Below are positions 8,469 through 15,623 of a stretch of 64,000 bases of DNA, one piece after another (position 1 is the stretch's first letter; each line of letters begins with the position of its first letter). A program made the position numbers and the translations under genes. This stretch comes from Pseudomonadota bacterium (lineage in GTDB: Bacteria > Pseudomonadota > Alphaproteobacteria > Rhizobiales > Hyphomicrobiaceae). The stretch is from assembly GCA_023387235.1 (NCBI GenBank), contig JAEWIJ010000120.1:21501-85500 (forward strand), in the 5' to 3' direction. The notes beneath the pieces are model-generated. The model was not told the origin of the DNA. It made no database searches and saw only the letters and a list, made by a program, of their open reading frames with translations.

Positions 8469-9306
8469 GGCCGACCTCCAACACAAGGCGCTCAACGGAC
8501 GAGAGCAGGTGTCCTAGGAATTCCTCTCGTGTCTCGTCGCCGCTCTCGAGTTGATGACGTGCCATGGCGACGATGAGCCCGAGGTCGGAGATGCTGCAGG
8601 GCTCGAATAGCAGCACCTCATCGTTGGCAGCGCAGAGTTCGGACAGCGCCTCATTGCGACGCTCGTCTAACTCGGCGTACGCCTCAACGCTCACCGCATT
8701 GTTAGCCTCGGCTTTGTCGCAATCCGCTTCCAGATCGACGAAGGCGACGCGTAGCTTTTCACGCTTGAGCACAAGCTGACGGAGCTCAGACGAGACGGCG
8801 TGAGCCTGGCTTGCCGAGAGAAGCATGGGCGCTGAGCGATAGGCTAGATCATCGCGGCGCTCTGCAGGTTCGCTCCGCAACCGCTCCCAATATGGCGGGG
8901 GCCTTGGCGGCGCAGGATCGGCCGAGAGGGACCAGGGCACGCGATCGGCAATCGCCTGCGTTACCTCAGGTGTGATCGAGAATATCCGGTCCATGCCGTG
9001 TTGATCGAAGACACGTCCGGCAGCGACAGCCCGCACGAACATACGCAGCTGCCAGCCGTTTGGAATGAGGTCTGTTTTGAGCCAATGGCGAACGCCGTCG
9101 ACTGACGTCATGCAGTCGTAGGCGACACGCTGTTCGCCACCCAGACATTCCACGAGCTCTGCTGGAGTTCGGATTGGGCAATTTCCCCCGACCTGAGCAA
9201 CGAGGCTGAGGGAGCCCTCGTTCTCGCTCTGGGGTGGGCGGGTCGGCTCGACGGGTGGGGGGATTGCCGGGGAAGGGACCGGGTGAGGTGTACGCGTTGG
9301 GCACAT
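8461..9306 (-). CDS. HTH-like N-terminal domain fused to the paralogue domain (cytoplasmic member)
   Basis: The protein has about 281 residues from MCPTRTPHPV, where GGAG lies seven bases before the ATG. After a proline-rich leader, residues ~45-95 (PAELVECLGGEQRVAYDC to NGWQLRMFVRAVAAG) resemble the small helix-turn-helix domain of phage regulators that match IP-x-W after a recognition helix. The C-terminal part is a coiled coil ending in EVLLFEPCSISDLGL and A-R-H-Q, shared with the two Tat-exported proteins downstream. It may regulate the operon or sense the exported partners; that is inference. Confidence 0.6.
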   Translation of the reverse strand: MCPTRTPHPVPSPAIPPPVEPTRPPQSENEGSLSLVAQVGGNCPIRTPAELVECLGGEQRVAYDCMTSVDGVRHWLKTDLIPNGWQLRMFVRAVAAGRVFDQHGMDRIFSITPEVTQAIADRVPWSLSADPAPPRPPPYWERLRSEPAERRDDLAYRSAPMLLSASQAHAVSSELRQLVLKREKLRVAFVDLEADCDKAEANNAVSVEAYAELDERRNEALSELCAANDEVLLFEPCSISDLGLIVAMARHQLESGDETREEFLGHLLSSVERLVLEVGHE

Positions 9307-9354
9307 GTAAACGCTCCACGCAATTACATACAAGCACGTTCATGTGCGTACTCG

Positions 9355-9380
9355 ATTGTGTTTGAGGTGTCAAACACAAT
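9355..9380. promoter_or_regulatory. Perfect 11-bp inverted repeat, probable operator
   Basis: The arms ATTGTGTTTGA and TCAAACACAAT are exact reverse complements around a 4-base spacer GGTG. The site lies between divergent genes, 18 bases before the ATG of a ribbon-helix-helix protein (9398) and about 50 bases before the start of the HTH-like gene at 9306. Two near-identical boxes, CAATTACATAC and CAATTACGTAC, flank the region. An autoregulatory operator for one or both products is the simplest reading. Confidence 0.65.
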
Positions 9381-9397
9381 TACGTACATAGCCACAC

Positions 9398-9565
9398 ATG
9401 AAGAAGAGCGCACCCCTCTCCATCAGGATCACGCCGGAGCTCAAAGAGGCGTTGGAGAAGTTGGCCGCGGCGGATCGGCGCCCGCTTTCAAGCTATGTGC
9501 AGCTCGCGCTTGAAGAACACGTTGCACGGCAGCAGCGAACGCCCGCGCGGAAAGCGAAGGTATAG
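9398..9565 (+). CDS. Ribbon-helix-helix (CopG/Arc-like) small protein
   Basis: The protein has 55 residues starting MKKSAPLSIRITPELKEA and continuing with S-S-Y-V-Q-L-A-L-E-E. The pattern beta-strand SIRIT, then helix PELKEALEKLAAAD, then a second helix is that of ribbon-helix-helix DNA-binding proteins. These dimerise and bind palindromes, as antitoxins, plasmid copy regulators or repressors. No toxin gene follows in the same direction. The perfect palindrome just upstream is its likely target. Confidence 0.75.
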   Translation: MKKSAPLSIRITPELKEALEKLAAADRRPLSSYVQLALEEHVARQQRTPARKAKV

Positions 9566-9606
9566 GTGTCGGACTCTGCCTGCCGTAGGCCGGATGGAGG
9601 CGTCCT

Positions 9607-9969
9607 TTAGGGGCTAGCCAATCCTCGGTCCTTGATTTTCGCTGAGGCGCCTGTCCACATCACCTCCACAATTTGTGGTGCCTTGCTCTTGCCCTTCATG
9701 TCCGCAGCTGTGGCCAAGCCGAAATCTTTCACGAGTGCCTTTAGGTCCTTGATGGGGAATGACAGGAAGGTAGCTCGGAACTCATCGTATCCCTGAAGAG
9801 CGACTTGCAGGGGATCGACACTGGACGTCGCCGCGTCGCCGCGAAAGACGACCTTGGCGCCGAGGGCACCTAGGAGGCGAGCAGCAAAGCTGGGATTGTC
9901 GGTAGCCTCCTGTCGAATGACCTCGAAGAACCGTTCCAGCGCTTCAACCGGCTCGATTTGCCTGCTCAT
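9607..9969 (-). CDS. Small partner protein of ParA, unknown function
   Basis: The protein has 120 residues. Its start lies one base after the ParA stop, so it is the last gene of a three-gene operon. The sequence runs from ALERFFEVIRQEA through SFAARLLGALGAKVVF to DLKALVKDFGLATAADMKGK. This pattern recurs in small alphaproteobacterial proteins found beside ParA-like ATPases. It could be a centromere-binding or adaptor protein in place of ParB, but no DNA-binding motif is plain. Confidence 0.6.
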   Translation of the reverse strand: MSRQIEPVEALERFFEVIRQEATDNPSFAARLLGALGAKVVFRGDAATSSVDPLQVALQGYDEFRATFLSFPIKDLKALVKDFGLATAADMKGKSKAPQIVEVMWTGASAKIKDRGLASP

Positions 9970-9970
9970 C

Positions 9971-10837
9971 CTATCCCCTCAACCTGATGACATAGCGGTA
10001 CACGACATCGGTCAGCTTTCGGACATCCGCAGACATGCCTTGGTATTTGCCTTTGAAGTTGCGGACCGAGTCGAAGCGGATACGCTCTGTGGCATTTGCC
10101 ATATCCACGCTGTCGCGCACGTAAGGTTCGAGCACGACATAGCGCTTTTTCAGCAAATCGGCCTCTCGCGCATAGTGAGCTACTGCGCGATATTTTGAGA
10201 CGATGACGTAGTGGTTGACACGGTCCTTCAACTTCAGGACCTCTCCCAATCCAAACTCGACAAAGTCTGCAAGACTGCGAATGGACACTGCATCTGCGAT
10301 TGTGGGTGAGATCACAGCCTGAGCACTCAATAGGCCGGCGCGTGTCAGCGACGAAAATCCCGGTGGACAGTCGAAGATAATCACGTCGTACCAACCCGTA
10401 AGAGGAGCAAGGTGCTCGCCGAGGGCGCGACACAGCTGCTCACCCGGATCTACGTTGTCGAGGTACGCTTGCTTCTCCCGGATCATCTCAACAAACCACA
10501 TGCGCGGGATGGATGCGAGAAGATCGACTCTGCCTCTGTAGTCGGGATCTCTGAGTTCGACCAGATCACTGGCTCTGGGCCAGATGTAGCCATCAGGCTT
10601 AGCTGGCAATCCTTGCGCTGTCTCAAGGAGAAAGTGATTTAGGGTCTTGCCAGCGCGTTCGGCCTGGTCGACTCCATCTCTGCTCAAGAGCATGAAGCTA
10701 GTATTGGACTGAGGATCAAGATCCACAACGAGCACTCTCAGGCCGTGGAAGAGGGCGAGCGTTTCCGAGAGAAACAGCGTCGTTGTGGACTTACCGATTC
10801 CGCCTTTCAAATTGGCGATCGCGATCTTGAAGCTCAT
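9971..10837 (-). CDS. ParA/MinD-family partition ATPase
   Basis: The protein has 288 residues. It starts IAIANLKGGIGKSTTT, the deviant Walker A motif with the signature lysine, and has VLVVDLDPQSNTSFML (A') and VIIFDCPPGFSSL (Walker B). Such ATPases move plasmids, chromosomes or protein clusters over the nucleoid or membrane. No ParB with a conventional helix-turn-helix follows. Its start overlaps the previous gene's stop as ATGA. It probably works with the upstream nuclease-like protein and downstream small partner. Confidence 0.92.
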   Translation of the reverse strand: MSFKIAIANLKGGIGKSTTTLFLSETLALFHGLRVLVVDLDPQSNTSFMLLSRDGVDQAERAGKTLNHFLLETAQGLPAKPDGYIWPRASDLVELRDPDYRGRVDLLASIPRMWFVEMIREKQAYLDNVDPGEQLCRALGEHLAPLTGWYDVIIFDCPPGFSSLTRAGLLSAQAVISPTIADAVSIRSLADFVEFGLGEVLKLKDRVNHYVIVSKYRAVAHYAREADLLKKRYVVLEPYVRDSVDMANATERIRFDSVRNFKGKYQGMSADVRKLTDVVYRYVIRLRG

Positions 10838-11391
10838 CGCCTATCGTCCCGAAGCCAGGAGAGCAGGCGCAGTGTCTGGTGCTCGTCAAACCTAGTTTCG
10901 ATAAACTCATCAACCGCATTGTCGTCCGGTTCTCCTCTTGTCGCCTCTAGGTGGATAAGGAACGAGGAGCCGTCCCGGTGGTCGCTGAAGCTGATAAGCC
11001 CCAAGCCGTACGCAGCACAGTTTTCTTTGATGGTCGCGAAGAGAGGATCCGCGAAGTTACCGCTCCGAAGGTGCCACACGAGATAGGCGAAGTGGACGAG
11101 CCGCTTATGGGCAAGTGTCTCGTGAACTGATGTGAGGTCGCAGCCCCCATCGCGCTTCACCTCGAACCCATAAACTTCAAGATGCTGCTGAGGCTGGTAC
11201 TTGTGCCGCCACAGATTGATCAAAGCCAGATCGGGACGCGACCATTTTCCAGAACTGGTGGGGCCAGAGGTCGCTGTGACGCTCGCGAGGGTGAGGTGCG
11301 TTCCAAGTGTCGGCTTCAAGCGCGGCGCGAAATCAAGGCGCAGGTATCGCTCTACGTGCGGATAGAGCTCGACTTCTGAGACGGAGCTCAT
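10834..11391 (-). CDS. PD-(D/E)XK nuclease-like protein in ParA operon
   Basis: The protein has about 185 residues from MSSVSEVELYPHVER. Nuclease-fold landmarks are E in the first helix (SEVELYPHVERYLR), then RPDLALI, then EVYGFEVKRDGG with the E-x-K signature, then a helix LAHKRLVHFAYLVWHL. These are the core residues of PD-(D/E)XK enzymes. Specificity and activity are unknown. The ATGA overlap with parA points to co-translation. A role in cleaving competing DNA, or a structural non-catalytic role in partition, are both possible. Confidence 0.7.
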   Translation of the reverse strand: MSSVSEVELYPHVERYLRLDFAPRLKPTLGTHLTLASVTATSGPTSSGKWSRPDLALINLWRHKYQPQQHLEVYGFEVKRDGGCDLTSVHETLAHKRLVHFAYLVWHLRSGNFADPLFATIKENCAAYGLGLISFSDHRDGSSFLIHLEATRGEPDDNAVDEFIETRFDEHQTLRLLSWLRDDRR

Positions 11392-11461
11392 CGGGCACCC
11401 AATCAGGCAAATACAACCGTTAGCGGGGCCATATCTTAAGGCTCGTTGGGCGTCAAAGGGC

Positions 11462-11629
11462 TCACTTCCGCGAGCGTAACGACTTTTCGGATCTCTGCAA
11501 ATACTCCTCAATCGCCCGCTCGATGACATCCGTGCGCGTCGGAGGAAATTCTTGGCGTTTGCGAAATGCGTCGATCCGACGGACGAGTTCAGGCTGGAGC
11601 TTGATGCCAATCTGCGTGCGCTTTTCCAT
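11462..11629 (-). CDS. Ribbon-helix-helix transcriptional regulator
   Basis: The protein has 55 residues starting MEKRTQIGIKLQPEL and continuing RRIDAFRKRQE, then R-T-D-V-I-E-R-A-I-E-E-Y-L. The beta strand TQIGIKL plus two helices is the standard ribbon-helix-helix fold. It lies 70 bases upstream of the nuclease-ParA operon on the same strand and could repress it. A palindrome at 11,696-11,709 in front of it is the expected binding site. Confidence 0.75.
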   Translation of the reverse strand: MEKRTQIGIKLQPELVRRIDAFRKRQEFPPTRTDVIERAIEEYLQRSEKSLRSRK

Positions 11630-11695
11630 GCAGGTGATTGTATATACGTGAATATCCTCCCGCAACCGGAATATCCACAGCTGTCGCGTTGACGT

Positions 11696-11709
11696 ATATA
11701 CGCGTATAT
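11696..11709. promoter_or_regulatory. 14-bp palindrome ATATACGCGTATAT, likely RHH operator
   Basis: The sequence is a perfect palindrome in the divergent promoter region between the RHH gene (start 11,629) and a small membrane-protein gene (start 11,791). A related half-palindrome, TATATACGTGAATA, lies at about 11,641-11,654. AT-rich alternating sequence in GC-rich DNA also suits promoter melting. Confidence 0.5.
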
Positions 11710-11721
11710 GCGATTATGAGC

Positions 11722-11755
11722 GGACCGAGCAAGCGTGCCAACGCTCGCCCGGTCC
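11722..11755 (+). promoter_or_regulatory. Leader hairpin before small membrane-protein gene
   Basis: Arms at 11,722-11,736 and 11,741-11,755 pair at 13 of 15 positions around a GCCA loop. The hairpin lies in the leader of the 11,791 gene, 35 bases before its ATG, and has no good U-run. It may protect the transcript or control its translation. Confidence 0.4.
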
Positions 11756-11790
11756 TTGATCCGCCCCTTGCTGTTACCAAGGAGAAGACC

Positions 11791-11913
11791 ATGAATAAAG
11801 GATACCACGCGCTTAGCGCAGACGACTATATCCGCCGCATCGACCGCATCATTTTCGGTCTCGGCTCAGTCGTTGTGGCGATCATCGTCACCCTCATCTT
11901 CCAGCTCCCATAA
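11791..11913 (+). CDS. Single-pass membrane microprotein
   Basis: The protein has 40 residues starting MNKGYHALSADDYIRRID. A 20-residue hydrophobic helix at the carboxyl end finishes IIVTLIFQLP. The start follows AAGGAGAAGACC, an excellent ribosome-binding site, and a terminator hairpin follows the stop, so it is an independent transcription unit. The topology would put the basic helix in the cytoplasm. Function is unknown. Confidence 0.65.
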   Translation: MNKGYHALSADDYIRRIDRIIFGLGSVVVAIIVTLIFQLP

Positions 11914-11928
11914 CTGACGCAGCGACTA

Positions 11929-11953
11929 GCCCTCTGCCCTCAGAGGGCCTTTC
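11929..11953 (+). terminator. Rho-independent-like terminator
   Basis: Perfect 8-bp stem GCCCTCTG / CAGAGGGC with loop CCCT, followed by CTTTCCC, 15 bases after the membrane microprotein stop. Confidence 0.6.
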
Positions 11954-12042
11954 CCTGCACCAGCAGGCGGCCCGGCCAGGTGCGTCAACACCCGACCGAG
12001 CCTGATCAACCTCCACGAGCTTAGGACCAATGGAGATCGACT

Positions 12043-13107
12043 ATGCACTCGCCTAGCATTCCAGGGCGCGGCCTCGCAATCGTTGCGGGCACCGCGCTCT
12101 ATATCGGCAGCCTCTCCGCGCTCTTCGGCGAGGATCTGCTCAACTGGTCCCACTGGACCATGCACCACTATGAAGTGATCGTGACCTCGCTCAGCACGAT
12201 CGCCTTCGGCCTATTGTTCAAGTACGCCAAGCGGGCCTGCAAATGGCTCGCTGCCCTCGGTTTCGCCTTCCTGTTCGTCGTCGGCACGTCGTTCGTCGTC
12301 TACAAGAGCATCGGCCGGCAGGCCACGGCGACCACGACGCAAGCGATGTCGGCGGAGGACAGCAACAAGCTGATCGCCGACAAGATGGCGGACCTGGCAA
12401 CCACCCGTCAGCGCCTCAACGATGCCGAGCGGGAGGTCGACCACGAGCAGAAGGGCCGCCCAGATCGCAACGGGAGGCCCACTGCGAAACCCGGTTGCGG
12501 TGATCGCTGCAAGGACTGGAAGCGGCGCGCAGATGAGGTTCGGAGTCGCATTCAAGTACTCGAGGGCGAGCTCAAGGCGCTGGGACCGCGGCAGGTGGCG
12601 GCTCCCGAGGCCGAGACTTTTGCTCAGATCCTCGGGCTCTTCGGCTGGTCGGCGCCAAAGGTCAAGGCGCTTGCCGTCTTGCTGTTTCCGGTCGCCTGGA
12701 CGCTCTTCCTCGAGATTGGCTCGATCTGGTGTTTTGAGTACGGCTTCGGTTTCGGCAAATATCCGCCGGCGGCAAACTCCGACGTTGCCAGCAAGCTTGC
12801 CGGAGCCGCGACCTTGCCGGACAGCGACCCGCCGAAAGTTGGCCGGAAAACTTCAACCTTGTCGGCAAACTTGAGGGCGAAGGCGCCGGCAAGCAAGGTC
12901 GTATACCTGCCCGGCAAGCATCCCGTGCTTAGGGCCCTGGAGATGGCCGGCAAACATCTCAGCAACGAGGAGCTCGCCGCGGTCATGGGCTGCTGCGGTG
13001 GTGAAGCAAGCAAAAGGCGCAAGGAGGTTGCCGGCCTTCTTGATCAGTATCGGCGAGGCCATTGTATCATGGTCGGCCTGAAGAGCTGGCAGCGAGCAAC
13101 GGCCTAG
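12043..13107 (+). CDS. Polytopic membrane protein with external coiled coil and cytoplasmic DNA-binding-like C-terminal domain
   Basis: The protein has 354 residues; GGAG lies eight bases before the ATG. Three membrane helices occupy about residues 9-27, 42-62 and 68-87. A charged coiled-coil segment follows (about 100-195) with a cysteine pair, C-G-D-R-C. A fourth helix (about 207-228, LLFPVAWTLFLEIGS) leads to a tail of ~125 residues. The tail ends in a compact domain, KHPVLRALEMAGKHLSNEEL then EASKRRKEVAGLL, which reads like a winged helix. The same overall plan recurs at 48,186-49,541. It may be a one-piece membrane sensor or tether that binds DNA. Confidence 0.65.
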   Translation: MHSPSIPGRGLAIVAGTALYIGSLSALFGEDLLNWSHWTMHHYEVIVTSLSTIAFGLLFKYAKRACKWLAALGFAFLFVVGTSFVVYKSIGRQATATTTQAMSAEDSNKLIADKMADLATTRQRLNDAEREVDHEQKGRPDRNGRPTAKPGCGDRCKDWKRRADEVRSRIQVLEGELKALGPRQVAAPEAETFAQILGLFGWSAPKVKALAVLLFPVAWTLFLEIGSIWCFEYGFGFGKYPPAANSDVASKLAGAATLPDSDPPKVGRKTSTLSANLRAKAPASKVVYLPGKHPVLRALEMAGKHLSNEELAAVMGCCGGEASKRRKEVAGLLDQYRRGHCIMVGLKSWQRATA

Positions 13108-13143
13108 TCTTACGGCGACCCTGTAAGTCCAAATGTACGCTAG

Positions 13144-13169
13144 CCCCCGGCGTAACGGCCGGGGGTTTT
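13144..13169 (+). terminator. Rho-independent terminator
   Basis: Perfect 8-bp stem CCCCCGGC / GCCGGGGG with a 6-base loop and TTTT after it. It ends the 12,043-13,107 gene. Confidence 0.85.
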
Positions 13170-13204
13170 AGCTCTACCAATGATGCGATCAAGGCACCCC
13201 GGAT

Positions 13205-14179
13205 CTATCGAGGAGAAAAGCGAATTGCAGCGTCCGTTATGGCATCAGTGTTGCGTGGAGCAATTGCCCCATCTCTGGCGAGTTTGCTGTCCCCCGCAAA
13301 ACTCAGTCCAATCTCAATGAGGAGCCCGTCTGACTTGCGTATTATGGTGAGCTCGAGGACCTCCGTATCAAGTCCAGAACGACACGTCGTCAAAATCCTG
13401 CGAGTCACACTGCCATCGGTAGATGGAATGGACTGCTTGTTTGACTTGAACTCTCCGGCGCATGCGCGCGACACCGTAGCCAATGTATCGCTAGCGTATT
13501 CATCCGCGAGCTTCGTGTGGCGCCCGCGAGCTGCCCGCAGATAGCCTTTTATATCGCTCCCCAGCGAAAACTTCGCCGTCGGGCGGTCGCTCGAAGGAGG
13601 CTCAAGACTGAAGCCCACCACACCGGATTGCGACAAGAGATTGCTTAAGAGCACTGAGGCCTCTCCTGAAGTCAGCATTCTGTAGTCTCTCGCATCTTGA
13701 GAGGCTACCCGCACGCATTCGACTAGCTTTGCTATGGCAGCGTTTGTCCCCTGAAGTGAGAATGGTAGGCGCACCGAACCAGCAACAAACTCCATAAAAA
13801 GGCCGCGCCGCATATTTTCAACGACATACTTGTCAGTCATCAGCGGGATCATGACCATGTCCTTGCCGACCGCGCTTGCGTTAACTGGGATTGAATTCTT
13901 TCCGTCAACAAGAATAACAGCTGCGACGCTATTGCCCGCGCTCAAATTCCAGTTTGGGTTTTGAACCCATAGTCGCCATGAAAATTGGGGGTCGACGTCG
14001 AAAATTAGATTGCTGCCTGATTTGTAGTTTGCGGTCATCGCGCATCGAGAGAATTTGCCGTCATTGTCCAGGAGCGCCTTACCACTCCAGTTTCCAGAGA
14101 CAAAAGACTGCGAGTTGGCCGGCGTGGTCGCCCCAGCGAGCGCAATAACGATTAGAGAGGCCTTAATCAGTTCTTGCAT
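13205..14179 (-). CDS. Secreted protein of unknown function
   Basis: The protein has about 324 residues from MQELIKASLIVIALAGA, with GAGGGAACGACG before the ATG. A cleavable signal peptide ends near ANSQS. The mature protein is beta-rich with four cysteines (near FSRCAM, VECVRV, SRACAG, TTCRSG), enough for two disulfides, so a periplasmic or extracellular location is likely. Base composition looks lower in GC than its neighbours, which suits recent acquisition. I do not recognise the family. Confidence 0.65.
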   Translation of the reverse strand: MQELIKASLIVIALAGATTPANSQSFVSGNWSGKALLDNDGKFSRCAMTANYKSGSNLIFDVDPQFSWRLWVQNPNWNLSAGNSVAAVILVDGKNSIPVNASAVGKDMVMIPLMTDKYVVENMRRGLFMEFVAGSVRLPFSLQGTNAAIAKLVECVRVASQDARDYRMLTSGEASVLLSNLLSQSGVVGFSLEPPSSDRPTAKFSLGSDIKGYLRAARGRHTKLADEYASDTLATVSRACAGEFKSNKQSIPSTDGSVTRRILTTCRSGLDTEVLELTIIRKSDGLLIEIGLSFAGDSKLARDGAIAPRNTDAITDAAIRFSPR

Positions 14180-14381
14180 CGTCGTTCCCTCAATCAAGGA
14201 AAGGCAAAATACTCGAGGCGGAATCGGTCAAGGGGGGCGCTAGATTCGCACGATCGCAGCTGGCGCCGACCTGATCAATGGGTCGGTAGGTGCGGTCCAC
14301 CAGAATTGTGTTGCCGCAACGTCCGCCCGCTGCTTTGCTGACCGAGGTTGTTTGCAATCTATGTATTGCGTGGGGGCGAGC

Positions 14382-15257
14382 ATGGAGCCAGAGGCTATCC
14401 GTTTTGCTGTCGACTATTTGCGTGGCATGCCGTGGGTAGAAGTGAAGGCTTGGCTCGACCTAGGGCTTTGGTACGGCCTGATGTTTGCCGCGCTACTTTG
14501 CCTGCTTCGGCTCAGAACCATTCAGCGCGTCATTACGGAATTCAACAGGGGCCGTGGTCCGCTTTGGGATATGCGCACTACGGTACAGGAGCTGAAGGAC
14601 CTGGAACCTCGCCTTCGTGACACGATAGGTCAGGTCAGCGCCCTCACCGCCCAAACGCTTGACCTCACCGAGCGCGTCGAAGGCCTCAAGGTCCAATTGG
14701 CTGCACTTCAAGTGGAAACTATCAGCCAGAGAACTTCGGACGTCGAACCGGTGCCATCTGACCCCGCGCCCCCGGTCAAAGCCTCGTCGCCCATCGCGGA
14801 GCGCGATGACGACGTGGAGGAGCGCAATTGGGAGGCACTTCGCGAATATTGGCGACGCAACACACGCAGGCTCGAGTTCGTTATTGATCAAATCCCAGAT
14901 GGCAGGGTCAGGGGAGCGTTCGATCGGCTTCCACGAACGAACTATGTCCGCATCATACACAAACTCCAAGGTCAGGACCGAATCAGCCCAGGTGTCGCCG
15001 AGGCATCGAAAAAATTGATCGACGAATTCAATCGTTATCGCCCAAGGAGCCGAACAATTCCCGATGAAGTAGTCGACGGCGTGAGGGTCCTCGATGCAAT
15101 GCTGGAGAAGGAACTAGTGCCGATATCTACCGTTGAGGCCAGAGAGGAAGCCCGAGATGCCCAGCTCGAGGTCGCGCTTCCCCCGGCGATACCCATGGCA
15201 GCGATCCCGCCAAATGGGGGTAGGTCGGTGCCGGGAGGTGTGCACACGCGGCACTAG
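14382..15257 (+). CDS. Membrane-anchored coiled-coil protein
   Basis: The protein has about 291 residues from MEPEAIRFAVDYLRG, where GGGGG precedes the ATG. One membrane helix (about 26-43, GLWYGLMFAALLCLLRL) is followed by a coiled coil with heptads in the segment VQELKDLEPRL to GLKVQLAALQ. A soluble helical domain follows (WEALREYWRRNTRRLEFV to DRISPGVAEASKKLIDEF). No enzyme motif is visible. It may organise a complex at the membrane. Its neighbours are unrelated cargo. Confidence 0.6.
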   Translation: MEPEAIRFAVDYLRGMPWVEVKAWLDLGLWYGLMFAALLCLLRLRTIQRVITEFNRGRGPLWDMRTTVQELKDLEPRLRDTIGQVSALTAQTLDLTERVEGLKVQLAALQVETISQRTSDVEPVPSDPAPPVKASSPIAERDDDVEERNWEALREYWRRNTRRLEFVIDQIPDGRVRGAFDRLPRTNYVRIIHKLQGQDRISPGVAEASKKLIDEFNRYRPRSRTIPDEVVDGVRVLDAMLEKELVPISTVEAREEARDAQLEVALPPAIPMAAIPPNGGRSVPGGVHTRH

Positions 15258-15317
15258 GTAGTTGTGGATCAAGGGCCGACTCTGATAGCGGCATTTACCG
15301 CCGCATAGGAGGCGACA

Positions 15318-15518
15318 GTGGCCCGCAAGAACCATGCTGACCATGCCCGCGTCACGGCAATCTGCGTGAATCTAGCGCTCGACTGCGTCGAGGAGGAGAT
15401 CCGTCAGGAGCTCGCTTCGGCCAATGAGGCGACCGCTGCCGTCCTTCAACGCGTATTGGCCAGGGTCAGGCATCGGCGAATTGCCGGTGATGAGATTAAA
15501 GCTGCCGGCCAATGCTAG
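15318..15518 (+). CDS. Small helical hypothetical protein
   Basis: The protein has 66 residues with a GTG start directly behind GGAGGCGACA. The sequence is basic at both ends with a helical centre, LALDCVEEEIRQELASANEA. No motif is recognised. The ribosome-binding site is the main support. Confidence 0.45.
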   Translation: MARKNHADHARVTAICVNLALDCVEEEIRQELASANEATAAVLQRVLARVRHRRIAGDEIKAAGQC

Positions 15519-15623
15519 CAGCGTGGTTGCGATACCGGGACCCAAACATGTTTTTATGCTCTGTTTCCGGCTGTGCAAGAGCATACCCAACTTCAACTTC
15601 ATTAGCTGGGGGACTGGTTCCGA

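Noticed and set aside
9398..9565. Toxin-antitoxin pair with the RHH protein as antitoxin
   Set aside because: No toxin-like gene follows on the same strand. The next gene is convergent and belongs to the ParA operon.
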